DNA of 64,000 bases, taken from positions 1,314,398 to 1,378,397 of the forward strand of contig OW051469.1 of the NCBI GenBank assembly GCA_932521025.1, given 5' to 3'. This document shows positions 1 to 11,179 of the stretch, in pieces (positions within the stretch are counted from its first letter, which is position 1; each line of letters starts with the position of its first letter). The translations under genes were made by a program, and so were the position numbers. Under the pieces are notes generated by a model. The model had not been told where the DNA came from. It saw only the letters and a list, made by a program, of their open reading frames with translations, and did not search any database. This DNA comes from Oscheius onirici. Its lineage: Eukaryota > Nematoda > Chromadorea > Rhabditida > Rhabditidae.

Positions 1-3000
1 GGGATTTGACGTTGCTTGCTCACAGCCTGGAGATACCGACTAGCAGAAAACATTGTCGAGTTCAGAGATCCGACGAGTAGGACAGCGACAAAAATTGGCA
101 TAATCCATTGGGCTTGAGGAATGGCCTTCTGGGCGAAAGTCTGAAAAGTTTTTGGATATGAGGAAAAAGACAGAAAGTTACTTACCATTGCGACAGCTTG
201 AGAAGATTCCAGATCAGCGACTGAGAGTACGGTAAAGTAGGAAATATTGACAGCGACGTAGATCACTCCGATGGCCGTCATTCCGATGATGATGGCCAAA
301 GGCATGTTCCTTCTAGGGTTCTCTAGCTCTCCGGCTCCGAAATTCAGAATGTCCCAGCCGTCGTAAGAGTACAGGCCTGCAAACATGGCCTGCACAATGT
401 TGCCGGCATTTAGGTCGGTGTTGTTGAAAGGATGTTTCAGATTGTCGGTCTCTCCTGGAAGAAAGGGAATTGGAGACAGGGATGGTCAAGACACGTGGAG
501 AACAAGAGACAGAGAAAGTGGACACGACTAGTCTCTGTGAGTGTTGAAGGTGGTAAAAAATATCAAAGATCAATAGATTAGCAAGCTTTGACAGTATCAG
601 GAATTTTACGTAGTAAATGGGTTCTCTATACAGTACTATATACTATTTATTCCGGATCTTTGACTTGTCTAAGGAGGGCAATGACTCGATCCCAGTCAGC
701 TCCACACCTATTCCACCAATTGCCGTCGAATGTCTTCTTCAGAAGGTCTCTCCGTCTAGGCGGATATTGTCTTCTTGGCCGTCTTTTGTCGTAAGGAATC
801 CACGTAGTCAAAGAGCTGGCCCATGAGAGCTTCCTAGCCCATTCTAACTTCCTTCTATCAGCAGTTGTTACCCAATTTTGAACTTTCGTGATTGTCCTCA
901 TTTTTTGATTGGTCCATCGATGTAGTCTAGTAATGTTCAGCATCCTTCTTTCCATCTCTCTTTCCTGCTCGGTCAAAGTCCAGGACTCGCATCCGTATGT
1001 ACAAAACACATGTGTTGAATAGTCTCCTTCGTGTATTCATAGTCGGATCCATAAGCCATCTGAAGTGTTGGCTCCATGCTAGCCACCCTCTTCTGATAGA
1101 TCATTTGATTTCCTTATGATGATTCAGGGGTAGTGATATTTGTACTCCGAGATATATCATTTCCTCCGTGAAGTGGAAAGTGAGTCCATTTGTCACTATA
1201 GGATTTCCGTGTAGTCGTGCAGTTCGTCATCAGAACGGTTTTCCTATCATGCATGGGTCCTCTGGAACAAGAGATGTGCATACCAGGTGATCAAGGGTCG
1301 GCTAGGACAAGTGATCGAGAGCTACAAGCAGAGTAAAAGCTACAGTAGCCACTAGAGAAAAAATTCCAAACTTGCATGTCAGAACTTGTCAACTTTTATC
1401 TCTCTAGAATCTTGTCAAACGGTAGTCAGTTCACCAAAGTTTGCCACTGGATGATGTCCTCTCCGAAGTCTCTTCTCCTGCTGCTGCTTGTCTGCTACCA
1501 TGTGACCAAGTCAGCTCCGGTAGATTCCACTGCACCGACCACTGCCTCTTCCCTCACGACTGCTGCAAAAGCCCTCAAGTGCTACTTCAACTACATGCAC
1601 GAGAAAGTCTGTCAGGCCAACGAGGTCTGTGTCATCAGGAGAATGCAGGGAAGCCTGACTCCAGCGACGGGATGTGTCCACAGAGCGTCTGGAGGTAAAT
1701 GTGAAACTTCCCACGATGGTTTCTATTACGATTGCGCCTGTGAAGCCGACCTCTGCAACAAGGACATCGAGACGGCTATGGAGCACAAGGTCAAAGCCTC
1801 TTCCAGTAAGGCTCCTACTACAACCGAAAGCACCAGTACGACTCTGATCACGACTGCTGAGAAAAAAGTCCAGGCGACAATCGGGAAAGATGTCCAGACG
1901 ACTATCGGGAAAGATGTCCAGTCGACTACTGAGAAGGACGTCCAGACTACTACCGAGGACGATAAAGGAGAAGAATCACGCGACAATGAGCCGAAAGGAG
2001 AGGAGAAGGAAAAGAAAAGCTGCACCAAGATGGTCATGACCATTGTCCCTATTCTCATTACACTGGTCTAGAGAGTAAATATATGACTGTTTGTTGGAAA
2101 GTTCTGGACATTGGAACTGAGTTTTGACTACCAACTCTTTACTGGACAGGGTAGTCAACCAGACAGGAATGTAAGCGCAGAGAAAGTAGTCTACCAGGCA
2201 AATAGAGACAGTGAGAAACTGGGACAGTACCTTTGATTGCCAGAAAGTAGAATCCAATGCCAATGACCAGTCCAGTGGCGGCGATCTTGGCCAGCGAGGC
2301 TACAATTTGGAATCTGGAGACGAAAGTCTTCAGTGAGAAAAAGTTCATAAACATCAGAACCCAGATGAGAGCAAAACCGAGCAGTTTCTTTGCCCAGAAT
2401 TCACTGGTCTTGTCCATTTCGACACTGAAGCCCTGGAAAGAGAATATTCGGGTGTTTTTGGCCTCAAACTTACTCTAAAAACGTACTCGGCAAATGTTTG
2501 AGCCTGAATGGCCAAAGTGGCGGGATAGTTTATTGTACAGCCGATGCACATGAAGGCGAAAGCGACCGGATACCATTCCATGAAGCACATGTAGGCGAAA
2601 TCCCCTCCGGACATTCGTATGCTCGTACCCAGCTCTACATAGCAGAAAGAGCCAAGCATTGAGACGAGAGCTGCAGCGATCCAGATGATGAGAGACATTC
2701 CTACCTGCAAATGCATATGCAACTTGGCGCTAGCCATGCCTCGATAGCTCAGTTGGGAGAGCGTTAGACTGAAGATCTAAAGGTCACCAGTTCGATCCTG
2801 GTTCGGGGCAATCTTTTTTTGCACTTTTAATCGTTTTGCATTCCCAGTTTTCTGTCTCTAATGAACCCAATGAAGTTCGTAAATGAACCAGCGTCACTGA
2901 AGATAAGAGACTAATCCTTTGTTACCAGCAGGGTGTTGCCAAAAAGATGATTTAGAAAGACAAAAATGAGCCACCGGAAGCTTAGATAAAAGACTTACAG

Positions 3001-3121
3001 AGTTAACTTGGGTCAAGATCCCGGTAGGAGTGATGAAAATTCCGGAACCGACGATGTTTCCAATGATGTAGGAGATGCAGCCAAGTAGGCCCATCTTCTC
3101 GCTGCGCCCCTCCTCACCCAT
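1..3121 (-). CDS. SLC7/LAT-type amino-acid transporter, 3' end beyond window
   Basis: Multi-pass plasma-membrane amino-acid permease of the APC superfamily, light-chain (LAT) type. Five exons are readable on the minus strand: 3121-2999, 2704-2474, 2432-2231, 454-186 and 140-1, all with GT/AG junctions that keep frame. The first exon carries the family signature GNIVGSGIFITPTGIL in TM1. Later exons give the TM2-TM3 block (SMLGSFCYVELGTSIRMSGG) and, in TM6, the AGLYSYDGWDILNFGAGELE block. The last visible exon holds SLNSTMFSASRYLQAVSKQ. The start is chosen because a ttggttcag acceptor lies 4 nt upstream of the ATG. LAT proteins normally pair with an SLC3 heavy chain through a conserved cysteine; that was not checked. 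The third intron (455-2230) is unusually large for this region and contains another gene and a LINE fragment, and the first intron contains a tRNA. The C-terminal third lies outside the window. Confidence 0.88.
640..1255 (-). mobile_element. Decayed LINE reverse-transcriptase C-terminal fragment
   Basis: On the minus strand this stretch encodes the end of an RTE/endonuclease-RT type polyprotein: a YLGVQISLPLNHHKE-like segment (frame-shifted relative to the rest), then YGCESWTLTEQEREMERRML and RRKLEWARKLSWASSL. These are the usual downstream blocks of this LINE group. The longest open part is 1009-647. Frame breaks upstream of it indicate decay. It lies inside the large intron of the SLC7 gene, in the same orientation as that gene. 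The fuller relative at 30.5-31.4 kb has similar blocks, but it was not determined whether the two are one family. Confidence 0.7.
1451..2071 (+). CDS. ET-module/Ly6-like GPI-anchored secreted protein
   Basis: Single-exon gene nested in an intron of the opposite-strand SLC7 gene. The start at 1451 begins MMSSPKSLLLLLLVCYHVTK, a good signal peptide; an in-frame ATG further upstream (1376) would place a non-hydrophobic leader ahead of it. The mature part has eight cysteines ending in the DCACEADLCNKD pattern, typical of nematode ET modules and Ly6 three-finger folds. A Thr/Ser-rich stalk follows, with a short tandem repeat (GKDVQTTI and variants, about 1868-1960), then a highly charged Glu/Lys stretch. 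The C-terminus (KKSCTKMVMTIVPILITLV) is a short hydrophobic tail that fits GPI attachment. The likely place of action is the outer cell surface. Ligand and role are unknown. Confidence 0.72.
   Translation: MMSSPKSLLLLLLVCYHVTKSAPVDSTAPTTASSLTTAAKALKCYFNYMHEKVCQANEVCVIRRMQGSLTPATGCVHRASGGKCETSHDGFYYDCACEADLCNKDIETAMEHKVKASSSKAPTTTESTSTTLITTAEKKVQATIGKDVQTTIGKDVQSTTEKDVQTTTEDDKGEESRDNEPKGEEKEKKSCTKMVMTIVPILITLV
2738..2810 (+). tRNA. tRNA-Phe (GAA)
   Basis: Complete cloverleaf of 73 nt. The acceptor stem GCCTCGA/TCGGGGC pairs over 7 bp with one G-T. The D-arm is AGCTCAGTTGGGAGAGC. The anticodon stem TTAGA/TCTAA encloses loop CTGAAGA with anticodon GAA at 2771-2773. The T-arm contains GTTCGATCC and the discriminator is A. 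A run of seven T follows three bases later, a pol III terminator. There is no intron. The tRNA lies on the plus strand inside the first intron of the minus-strand SLC7 transporter. Confidence 0.97.
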
Positions 3122-3533
3122 GTTTCTGAACCAAAGTTGTTGAATCGAGAGAAAGAGGAAGAATTTTGGGACAAAAGAAGTTTTCGGTAGTCCGATAAGC
3201 GATATGTTAACAATTGGTAGCTTATCGCCAGGAGCAGAGAAAGAATGGAGACAAGAACAGATGTAATGGCGGTCAGATAAAAAAGAGACTGGTGTCCAGG
3301 GGTTCGATGGAATGGAACAGACGCACTCTGAAGACAGAGAACGAGCAAGTGGGGGATCCACTGCACTGGAAAGGACAGGCTACTGGACAAGACTGGTTTT
3401 TAGATATTCTGAATGACAAACTACTGGATAAGTATGTCTACTAGACAGACATGGAAACCTACTGTTGAAGTAGAGAGGGAGAGACAGAAAGAGTTTCCGA
3501 GAGTCAAGAAGGGATCAGAAAATAAGCCTGTTA

Positions 3534-3640
3534 TGGTCTGTTCAAAAAGAAGAGGGATTACCGTAGCTCTTCCCTTCGAGACCTACTTAGCATGCAAAGC
3601 TAAAATCTTACGGTAATCCCTCTTCTTTTTGAACAGACCA
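3534..3640. mobile_element. TA-flanked hairpin MITE (107 bp)
   Basis: Terminal inverted repeats of about 32 bp begin TGGTCTGTTCAAAAAGAAGA and leave a short loop. Both ends abut a TA dinucleotide (3532-3533 and 3641-3642), the usual Tc1/mariner-type target. A second copy with the same ends lies at 43515-43721. Confidence 0.8.
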
Positions 3641-3678
3641 TAGACGAGAAAATGTGAAGAGCTGGTCAGCACAGTATC

Positions 3679-4196
3679 TGGACCTGGCTGACGGGCCGGC
3701 CCGCGGGCAAATTGTAGAAAAAATGGTGTTTTTCGACCAAAATGTGCATTTTTTTTCATCATTTTTAGCGAAAAAGGTCAGCGAAATATATAATTACCAG
3801 CCGTCTACGACGGCTTTTGCCGCCCTTACGCCTACGGCGCTCAAGTACGTAACAACGGCCGTCCAAATTTTGACACCATCGCGCTTTAGATAGTTTAGAT
3901 TCACCTAGACGCGTTCCCCTCAAAAAATTATCTCGTTCGATAAAAGATTAATATGGCAATACTTGACATGTTACGCTAGTCAACTGTGCCGACCCTACTA
4001 CAGACAGACAGACAGACGGACACCATTGCACTTTAGTAAAGAAAGTTTATATTACTATTCTATTATTTAGTTCTAGAATACGCTAAAATGAACTATAATA
4101 TTACCAGCTTCATGTTTGGTCATTTTTGGTTTGATCCCGATCCGACGGCCAAGTCTGGGGACCGGGCCTGAAATCTCCGGCCCGGAGCCAGGTCTA
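3679..4196. mobile_element. hAT-like non-autonomous element, 8-bp TSD
   Basis: The ends are TGGACCTGGC... and the complement of ...GCCAGGTCTA, so the inverted repeat is about 10 bp with GC-rich extensions (GGGCCGG). An identical 8-bp duplication ACAGTATC flanks it at 3671-3678 and 4197-4204, which is diagnostic of hAT-type insertion. No transposase is encoded. A shorter relative lies at 22604-22883, sharing the GGTCCGACGGCCAAGTCTGG-like 3' part. Confidence 0.82.
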
Positions 4197-4823
4197 ACAG
4201 TATCTATTAGAAGAGAGAAAAGATTAGAGTTGTAACGGAATGACCCTGAGAATTAGGAGTCATGAACGAGGTCAGAATGTAGCAGTGAGAAGTTTGGGCA
4301 GAATATCTGAGTGAGAGGCTATAGAATCTTCGCAACTGTTTCAGCTAGGAAATGGTAACAGAATCAGCTCTTCTCCGTCCCATGATGACCAGAATCTAAA
4401 GACTTGTCGCAGTAGTTAGGAACGTGTAATCCCTCGACTGAAGTGCTCTTCTGACAAGATAAGAATTGATAAGTAAAACGCCACGCTGCTCCCGATGGAA
4501 GGGTAGAAAGAAACCCATGGATCAAGTCTCTGTCTCCCTGTCCCCGCCACTGTTTCCTGATCATTTGTACCAAATTAGTGGCTCTCCGAAGACGTCTTCC
4601 TGTCCCCGGATATTCCTTCCACTCTTCTACGTCTTTCCCTCATCTTTTTCAGCAGCAGAAGACCCGTCTTGAGCCGATCAACACGAGAATTTTACGTGGG
4701 AGCTGTTTGTCTAGAGGAGGGATCAGTCCTTCCGACCATAACAGTTCTGAAAATTACTTCTCTTTCCCCTACCATATTCCTTTGCTCCAATAGGCATCCC
4801 GTCATTTTCGCAACTCGACAACC

Positions 4824-5245
4824 CTAATTGCAGGTTCCATAGAGTGCTGAGGCCACCCGAGTTGCCTTTTGCTTCCTGTATGCTCGCCAGTGGACAAAAG
4901 CAATTCCGATTAGCGAAAGAGTCAAGAGACTTCCAGTGTCACTCAGTTCAGAGTCCAGACCCTAAATTTGTCTTCTCTAGTCTATAATAACAAGATACGA
5001 CATTTTCGCATTTATCCAGAAGAGGGGACAAATCCCGTGGTGACGCAGATGAACCGAGCTCTCGGTGTCACTCACCCTCTAATCCGACACATTTCCAGCT
5101 TCGACGTGCAAAAGCTTATACCACCCTCGTCTCTGACCTCAAGTTACCATAATTGGGATGAATGATCAATTGGGAGCTGCTGATTATGCAGCATGTTACT
5201 TACGGCTTGATAGGACTGGAATCCGGTTCCCGTCAGAAATTCCAT
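4824..5245 (-). CDS. Small single-TM protein, 59 aa, unrecognised
   Basis: Two-exon gene (5245-5204 and 4961-4824) joined by a GT-AG intron of about 240 nt. Exon 1 encodes MEFLTGTGFQSYQA. Exon 2 encodes a short acidic stretch, one hydrophobic segment (GSLLTLSLIGIAFV), then a basic flank HWRAYRKQKATRVA and a stop. The start is supported by an acceptor-like aatcag 12 nt upstream. The arrangement suggests a small integral membrane protein with the basic side facing the cytosol. No family is recognised. The exon junction preserves frame and both splice sites are good, but the protein is so short that a chance model is possible. Confidence 0.45.
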
Positions 5246-6905
5246 GATTTTCAGAGACTGATTGACCTTTTTGCCTTTTTTTGCCGAGAACATATTTACA
5301 GTCTTCCTATACCTAAGGTTTGGTCAAAATCGGGTTAGGAACTTTTCTTAGAATTTTTTAACGAAAATTGTGGCGTGGTTTTCTTTCGAATTTTTTTCAA
5401 CATATTTTTATGGAACTCGGTTTGTAATCACATGGGGACTACTTTACCAAAAAAATTATATAAGAAGTAACGGTCAACAAATTCGACCGCAACTTTTCTT
5501 AGAAAAAAAGAAAAATTTTCTAAGAAAAGTCCCAACCCTCAAAATCAGTATTTTTCACAATAACAAACTTTTCAGATTTGCGCGCCAAATTCAAACGTGG
5601 TAACGGCTAAAATTCCGGGAACTGCGACCCGTATTCCACATAACAAAACAGCGGATATGTAATCTCATCCCCATTATCCTGCTCCCCTATTCAGACCAAT
5701 GCTCAAGGAGAAGAGACTGGGAAGAGTTCTTGAGGTGTTGTGGGGTCTTTCTTCTGACCATTGTCACAATGTTTTCCCTGAATCCAATTGTCATCTGAAT
5801 GTGTCTAGACGTGATTATCTAGACAACTACAGTATCCCATTACTGTCTCTCAGTCTCTCTCTCTCCCCTTTCAACCCAAATGATCACCGTATTCTTGGAC
5901 CCTGCTGCCATCTCCGGAAATAGCAATTACACATGTGGCTCAGCTCCTCGCATCAATCCCGAGAAATAATTACAAGTCCCCTTCCAAACCTAGCTTTCCG
6001 TCACACTTCTTTTTATCAATGTGTTTGAGATTAGAGAGAGAGAGAGACTCGGCGAAGCGGATAAGGTGGAGCCGCCATTGATCCACTTCATCAGCAAGGG
6101 CAACGGAGAGGCTTCTTCCCAAATCCCCCTTTCACACAGATTCCAGCTCTTTTCCTGTCAAGAAAATACTTTAGTCCTTCGCCTCTCAAGATGCCAAATA
6201 TGTTGTTTATCAAGGCGTGGTAGTCAAGTTCAGACAATATGTACAAATAGCCTTCTCTCACTGGCCAGGTTCAGCTGTCTTCCCAGCCAGTCCAAACAAC
6301 CCGTCTTTTAGTCGACAGGGCCAATTCTCTAATTAGATTATGTTGCTCCTTCAATGGGTCTTGCGTAGTCAAAACACCGTGTCACTCTGTCCCTCTATCT
6401 CTCCGTCTCTATCTCTCTCTACCAAACTTTCCTTGTTCTCTTCTTTGACCCGAGAAGGTGAACATCTGCTCCTGACAGATATTCAGGAAGGAAGCTAACG
6501 AGTTGAGAAGTCCGCAGTATTTTTTGCCTCCTCTGAATATGAATGTTTAGATGATGATATTGACACTGTCCCCACTCTTGATTCCACTCAGCTACTTCCT
6601 TTCTCCCTCTCTCGATTAGTAGTCCTTGGCTTCGGCCTACGATGAGCCGTAGTTGATATGCAGTCGATGTTCCTACACTTTTTAGCTTTCTGGTCTCACT
6701 TTCTTGAGAAGACATAGAGCACTTCCTGATCCTGTCAACACCCAGACACTATTCCGGACATTTTCTAATCTGTGCAAAAGTTTCTTAACTCCTACTTCCC
6801 CCTCCACACAGAATTCGATTGGGAATCCCTTGTTTGTCTTCCTCATCCTCTCATCCGACTTATTGATTTTTTTCTCTGCTATAACTTTCTGTTTTAAAGC
6901 TCCAG
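5246..6905. other. Intergenic, no gene seen
   Basis: No convincing coding exons on either strand. It includes AT-rich stretches, a short motif ttTGCGCGCCAAATTCAAACG near 5575 that recurs near 47845 and 59700, and gagaga/tctctc simple repeats. The region just before 6906 should contain the GPCR promoter or outron. Confidence 0.45.
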
Positions 6906-9900
6906 ATGGAATTCGAGGAGAATCCATCATGCTACCAGGTCAATTCCGACTACCCAGACTACGCTGCAGACTTCTTGGAAAGCATTGACTGGGACAACTT
7001 GACCGAGTCGGAATGTGACTGCAGCAAGAAGATTTTCAGATGGTTTCCGGTAGAGTTTACAATCAAATTTGGGCATTAAAAGACTTCAGTTATGTCAGGA
7101 AAAGTGCGGCGAAGCGGCACCGGATATTACGGAGATGATCCAAAATATGACAGAGGAACAGATGCTCGAGATTGCACTTCCGGCACTACTATATTTAGTT
7201 GTTTTTCTCGTCGGAACTGTGGGAAATGCCATGGTGAGTTCTTGGGAAAAGTTCTTGGAAATCAGGAAGCAAGATTCCGTTACCGTAAAAGCTCTAATAG
7301 AAGCACCCCTGTACGCAATTTTTTTCGGCGTGAAGACATAATTTTTCAATTTATATTTTATTTTTCCTTGGTAGCTGAGATGTCTATCTGTTTGTCAAAA
7401 ATAGTCGGAAAGTTGGGAAAAAATTTTATCAACCCGAAAAAAATGCGTACGTAGTTGCCTACTGGGGTGCTTCTATTAGAAGAAATACGGTAACTCATTC
7501 AAATTCCAGGTCATATTCGTCGTGAATCGCTTTAAAAGAATGCGGAACGTGACTAACGTCTTCTTGGCCAGTTTGAGTACAGCCGATCTGTGTCTGATCT
7601 GGTTCTGCGTGCCCATCATGTTCGTCAAGTACATGTCCCACTCCTGGTTCATGGGACGCTTTGCCTGCTACTCTGTACACTACATTCAACAGTTTACATG
7701 TTTTTGTTCCGTTCTGACAATGACAATGATCTCCTTCGAAAGGTTAGGACAGAAAAACATTTTTCCAATCTCGAATTCAGGTATCTGGCCATAGCTTATC
7801 CGATGAGAAACGTCTGGCTCTCATCCATTGGCAGAGCTAAAAAGGTACGTCGTTACATGGTTTATGATCAGTTTTGACTCATAGGTAATCTTGCTCATCT
7901 GGCTCTGTTCGGCTTTCTTAGCTATTCCGACGGCTATGAGGATAGACTATCAGATTGAGAGAGATGCCAGAGGCGAGGTGGTCAACTGGTGTCACAGGAG
8001 GTGAGACAGAGAGAAAAGGACAGAAAACTTTTTAGATTTCCCCAATACATTGCCAACTTCACGACTGTCTCTCAGTCTCAATTGAACAGGATTTTCGCTG
8101 TGTATCAGGTGCGGTTCTCTTTTTTTCCATCAGTAGATCAGTTTCAGCTCCTGCTTCTCATAGTTTTCCCTGTTCTGACCATGTCCATCTGCTATGCCCG
8201 GGTCTCGATAATCGTCTATACTTCTTCAAAAGACCGAATTCTTCTTTCTCAAGCAATGTGAGTCTTTCTATCGTACTTATTCGAATAGTGACGCTTACTC
8301 GGATCGGAAAGTGGCCAGACTCTTCCGCGCGGTTTTTAGCTCAAAAAGTGTTTTTCCAAAACTTTGATGTTCTACAAAGTTATAGACCTTGATCTGCTCT
8401 ACAACTTTGTAGAACATCATAAAGCCGCAAAATTTGCTCTTGAGCCCGAAAAACCGGATACAGGCATGCCACTTTTCTTCCGAGCATGGTCTTGGCATCA
8501 CCTCTTCTTTCTCTGCTTCTTCCATAGCACGAACAACCCTACACCCACTGCTTCTCCTCTTTCACAATCACGCTCGCTCAAAAAACCTTAGTTTTTCCCT
8601 TTTTGTTCAGAAAGAAGCGCTCGCTGAAGCGGCCGAACCGAGACGGCTATCTGCCCACGGCTAATCTCCTCCTGGCCTGTCATTACGTCACTAGGTTGAG
8701 TTTTAGACACTCTCACATCCTAAATCTCAACCCCTCCAAAAAGCACTTTGGATTCCTTTTTCGGGGTTGACCACCCTGCTTTTTCAGGGTCGCCTTTTCA
8801 AAAGCTGCGACAGATGCCGTGCACTTTTCCGGCTACAGCACCATCCCGATGATCAGCACATCGAGACAGCTCAAAAGTGCGACGACTCAGATAAACAGTT
8901 ACACGAATAGTAAACAGAAGAATCGAGTGGCAGATTCAAATAAGAAACAGGTACTTTTTAATCAGAAAGTTTAATAAAAAAAAACTGGTTTAGATTGTAC
9001 AAATGCTTATATCGATCGTGGTCATGTATACGGTCTGTTGGTTACCGACAATTGGTAAGTGGATAGAAACAGTTAGACATGTGGACCGGCTGGGAAAAAT
9101 ATTGTCTTCAGTGCGGCCCCAGTCATTGTGAACATATACCGACTAGCACAGAAAAAAAGTTAGGCACAAAAAGATGAATCCGCTAAGAAAATCGAAAAAT
9201 AAGACGAAATTCGCGAAAAAGAAATCTACAAAATTCGAGTTTTTCGTACGAAACTTCAATTTTCTTTGCGGATTATTATTTTTTGTCTACTTTTTTTTCT
9301 GTACTAGCTAGTATTTGTTCATAATGACTGGGGAAACACAAAAAAAACCATAAAAAACCGCGCTGAAAGCAATTTTTTCCCCAGTCGGTCCAAGCGCACA
9401 TGTCTAGTGACAGTGATAGTGACTCTCCTTTCAGTTGATGAAATGCTCACTTCTTTCGGCTACATTTGTCGAATTTCCAATTCTCCTACACTTAAACATA
9501 TGCGAATGGGATTTCATGCTCTGACATACTGTCAGTCTTGCATCAATCCCATTCTCTACGCCTTCATTTCACAGAATTTCCGAGCTACTTTCAAGAGTGC
9601 CTATTCTAGAATGAAGCACCGGTTACAGGTCTGTTTCTCTGTCCCACTCACTCTCAAATTCCAGGGCGTCGAGGAAATCCGCTCTCGAATGGGTTCCTGT
9701 TCTTCACAGTCAATGCTCTCGACCAGAAATCATCACAGAATCTATGGCAGTTCATTCAACACACTCACCGTCCCCGGCAGATCAGTGATCACTCCGAACA
9801 TGTCTCGAGACGTCTCTCAGCTGTCGCTCTGTCGTCCGGCCAGTGCCCTGTCAATTCATAGACCGCGGCAGTCTATTGCCATTGACGGAAACACGAGTAT

Positions 9901-11071
9901 CAGACCGAGAAGCCCTACCGACGTTTCGAGAGATTCCGGTAGACCGAGGAGTCCTACAGATGTTTCGCAGTGCAGTAGAAGATCTGTTCACAGGTGAGCA
10001 GTTCTAAAAGATCGAAAAGTTTCTAATTTTTTTTTGTTTTCGAAGATTAGATTCAGTCTTTATTGTTACATTTACCGTTTCGTTCGTTCTCCTAACCGTC
10101 TATGCCTCTTATCCCCTTTGAATGATTCCGACTTTATTCAGTTCACTTTGGGTAGCTCACATCAAGTTTCTCTCTCTCTCCATTTCGGTTCAATAGTTCC
10201 AGTTACTGAAGTTGTCCGTTACAAAACTGTCTCTCGACTGTTACTGGGTACATATTTCGTACTCTCGACTGCTTCGAGAGTTATGACTTTGACTCACACA
10301 ACCACTTGAAAAAGATCGCCTATTGTCAGCTGGGTCCCCTTTCAAGCAGGTATCAAGGACAAAATGAAGTTGATCTCAGAAGATAGAGCTCATCGCGCTG
10401 ATTCCTAAAATATATATAAGTATGGGTCGGAAATGCGTTGTTTTCGAGATATAGACGAGATTCAAATGTTAGTTCTTAAGAAAATCGAAAACTTGTGTGA
10501 CCCTTTAGAAAAGTATCACACGCGGTCGAGACTTGTCAAGACGGTCATGACTTAGCCAGTTCCCACCTAATTATTTTGCATCAAATTGAGACTCTAACTT
10601 GACTTGTAATGGATTATTCCCTTTATGTTACTGTAGAAATTGACATCGGATGTCCCTGATACCCCCTCAAAACTTGATCATCTAGAAATAGGATTTTTTT
10701 ACTCCCATTCTTTGCTTCTCTGCTTTTCATCCCATTCTTTCATTTTTTGGGGCCCTAAAGGTTCAATAATACTAAAAACTCTGTAAATGAAGCTCTTTCA
10801 ATTCCAGACCCCGGAGTCCCACAACAACCTCCTCAATCTCGATTACCGTGCCGACAACTCGAAACCGGACACCGACTGGCCTCTCAGAGTGTTCTTTGAG
10901 GACTCCCAATCGGTAAGTTATCGCTCCAGACATTAGATTTCTGTTATTTGAAGCTCCCGGAGTCCTACGCTCAAATCCAACACTTCAAACATGTCGCGTG
11001 GCTCGATTTTCATCGAGAAGGATCTTCTGACTGTGGCGGATGCTGTTCGTCCACGAACACCTCCCTGTTAG
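6906..11071 (+). CDS. Class A (rhodopsin-type) peptide GPCR
   Basis: About fifteen exons, starting with 6906-7049, 7090-7233, 7510-7742, 7781-7844, 7885-8000, 8036-8108 and 8147-8257. They then continue through 8289-8310 (end uncertain), 8611-8694, 8788-8950, 8994-9054, 9435-9628, 9665-9993, 10808-10912 and 10954-11071. Seven TM segments are visible. TM1 has LVGTVGNAM; TM2 has ASLSTADLCLIW; the end of TM3 has ISFERYLAIAYPMR (the DRY position reads ERY); TM6 has VCWLPTIV; TM7 has SCINPILYAF (NPxxY). The third intracellular loop is long and basic. The tail is Ser/Arg-rich with repeats of RPRSPT. The start is set by a ccag acceptor touching the ATG. The fold fits a neuropeptide receptor, but ligand and subfamily cannot be assigned by eye. 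An intron (7234-7509) carries a MITE. Confidence 0.86.
7283..7490. mobile_element. TA-flanked MITE, family A (about 210 bp)
   Basis: Flanked by TA on both sides (7281-7282, 7491-7492). The ends read CCGTAAAAGCTCTAATAGAA and, inverted, CCGTATTTCTTCTAATAGAA. The interior has a conserved middle (TAGCTGAGATGTCTATCTGT). Other copies: 12842-13059, 17426-17642, 50843-51041, 53062-53283, 53821-53896 (partial) and 60715-60921. This copy lies in a GPCR intron. Confidence 0.85.
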
Positions 11072-11179
11072 ACAAACAACGCATATAAAGGACGGGTTTT
11101 ATAGAAGAATAAATGATTTAACAATAACAAGTCAACAATATGTGGAAAAACAACATTACCGGGGACAAAAAAAAGGCAT

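Larger units (their letters stand above)
3122..4823. other. Intergenic, two MITEs, no gene seen
   Basis: Between the start of the SLC7 gene and a small one-TM gene. It contains a TA-flanked hairpin (3534-3640) and a hAT-like element (3679-4196), listed separately. Short open frames here have no family features and no splice structure. The part near 3122 probably holds the SLC7 promoter. Confidence 0.5.

Noticed and set aside
313..573. 86-codon open frame on the minus strand
   Set aside because: It overlaps the SLC7 exon ending at 454 and its intron; the frame differs from the transporter frame and has no features.
5699..5923. Open frame with LSLSLSLSPF low complexity
   Set aside because: Driven by a tctctctc repeat. 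No splice or family support.
8340..8440. Short hairpin GTTCTACAAAGTT ... AACTTTGTAGAAC as a regulatory RNA
   Set aside because: Similar fragments appear near 17660 and 44560 in unrelated contexts; more likely a dispersed repeat piece within an intron.
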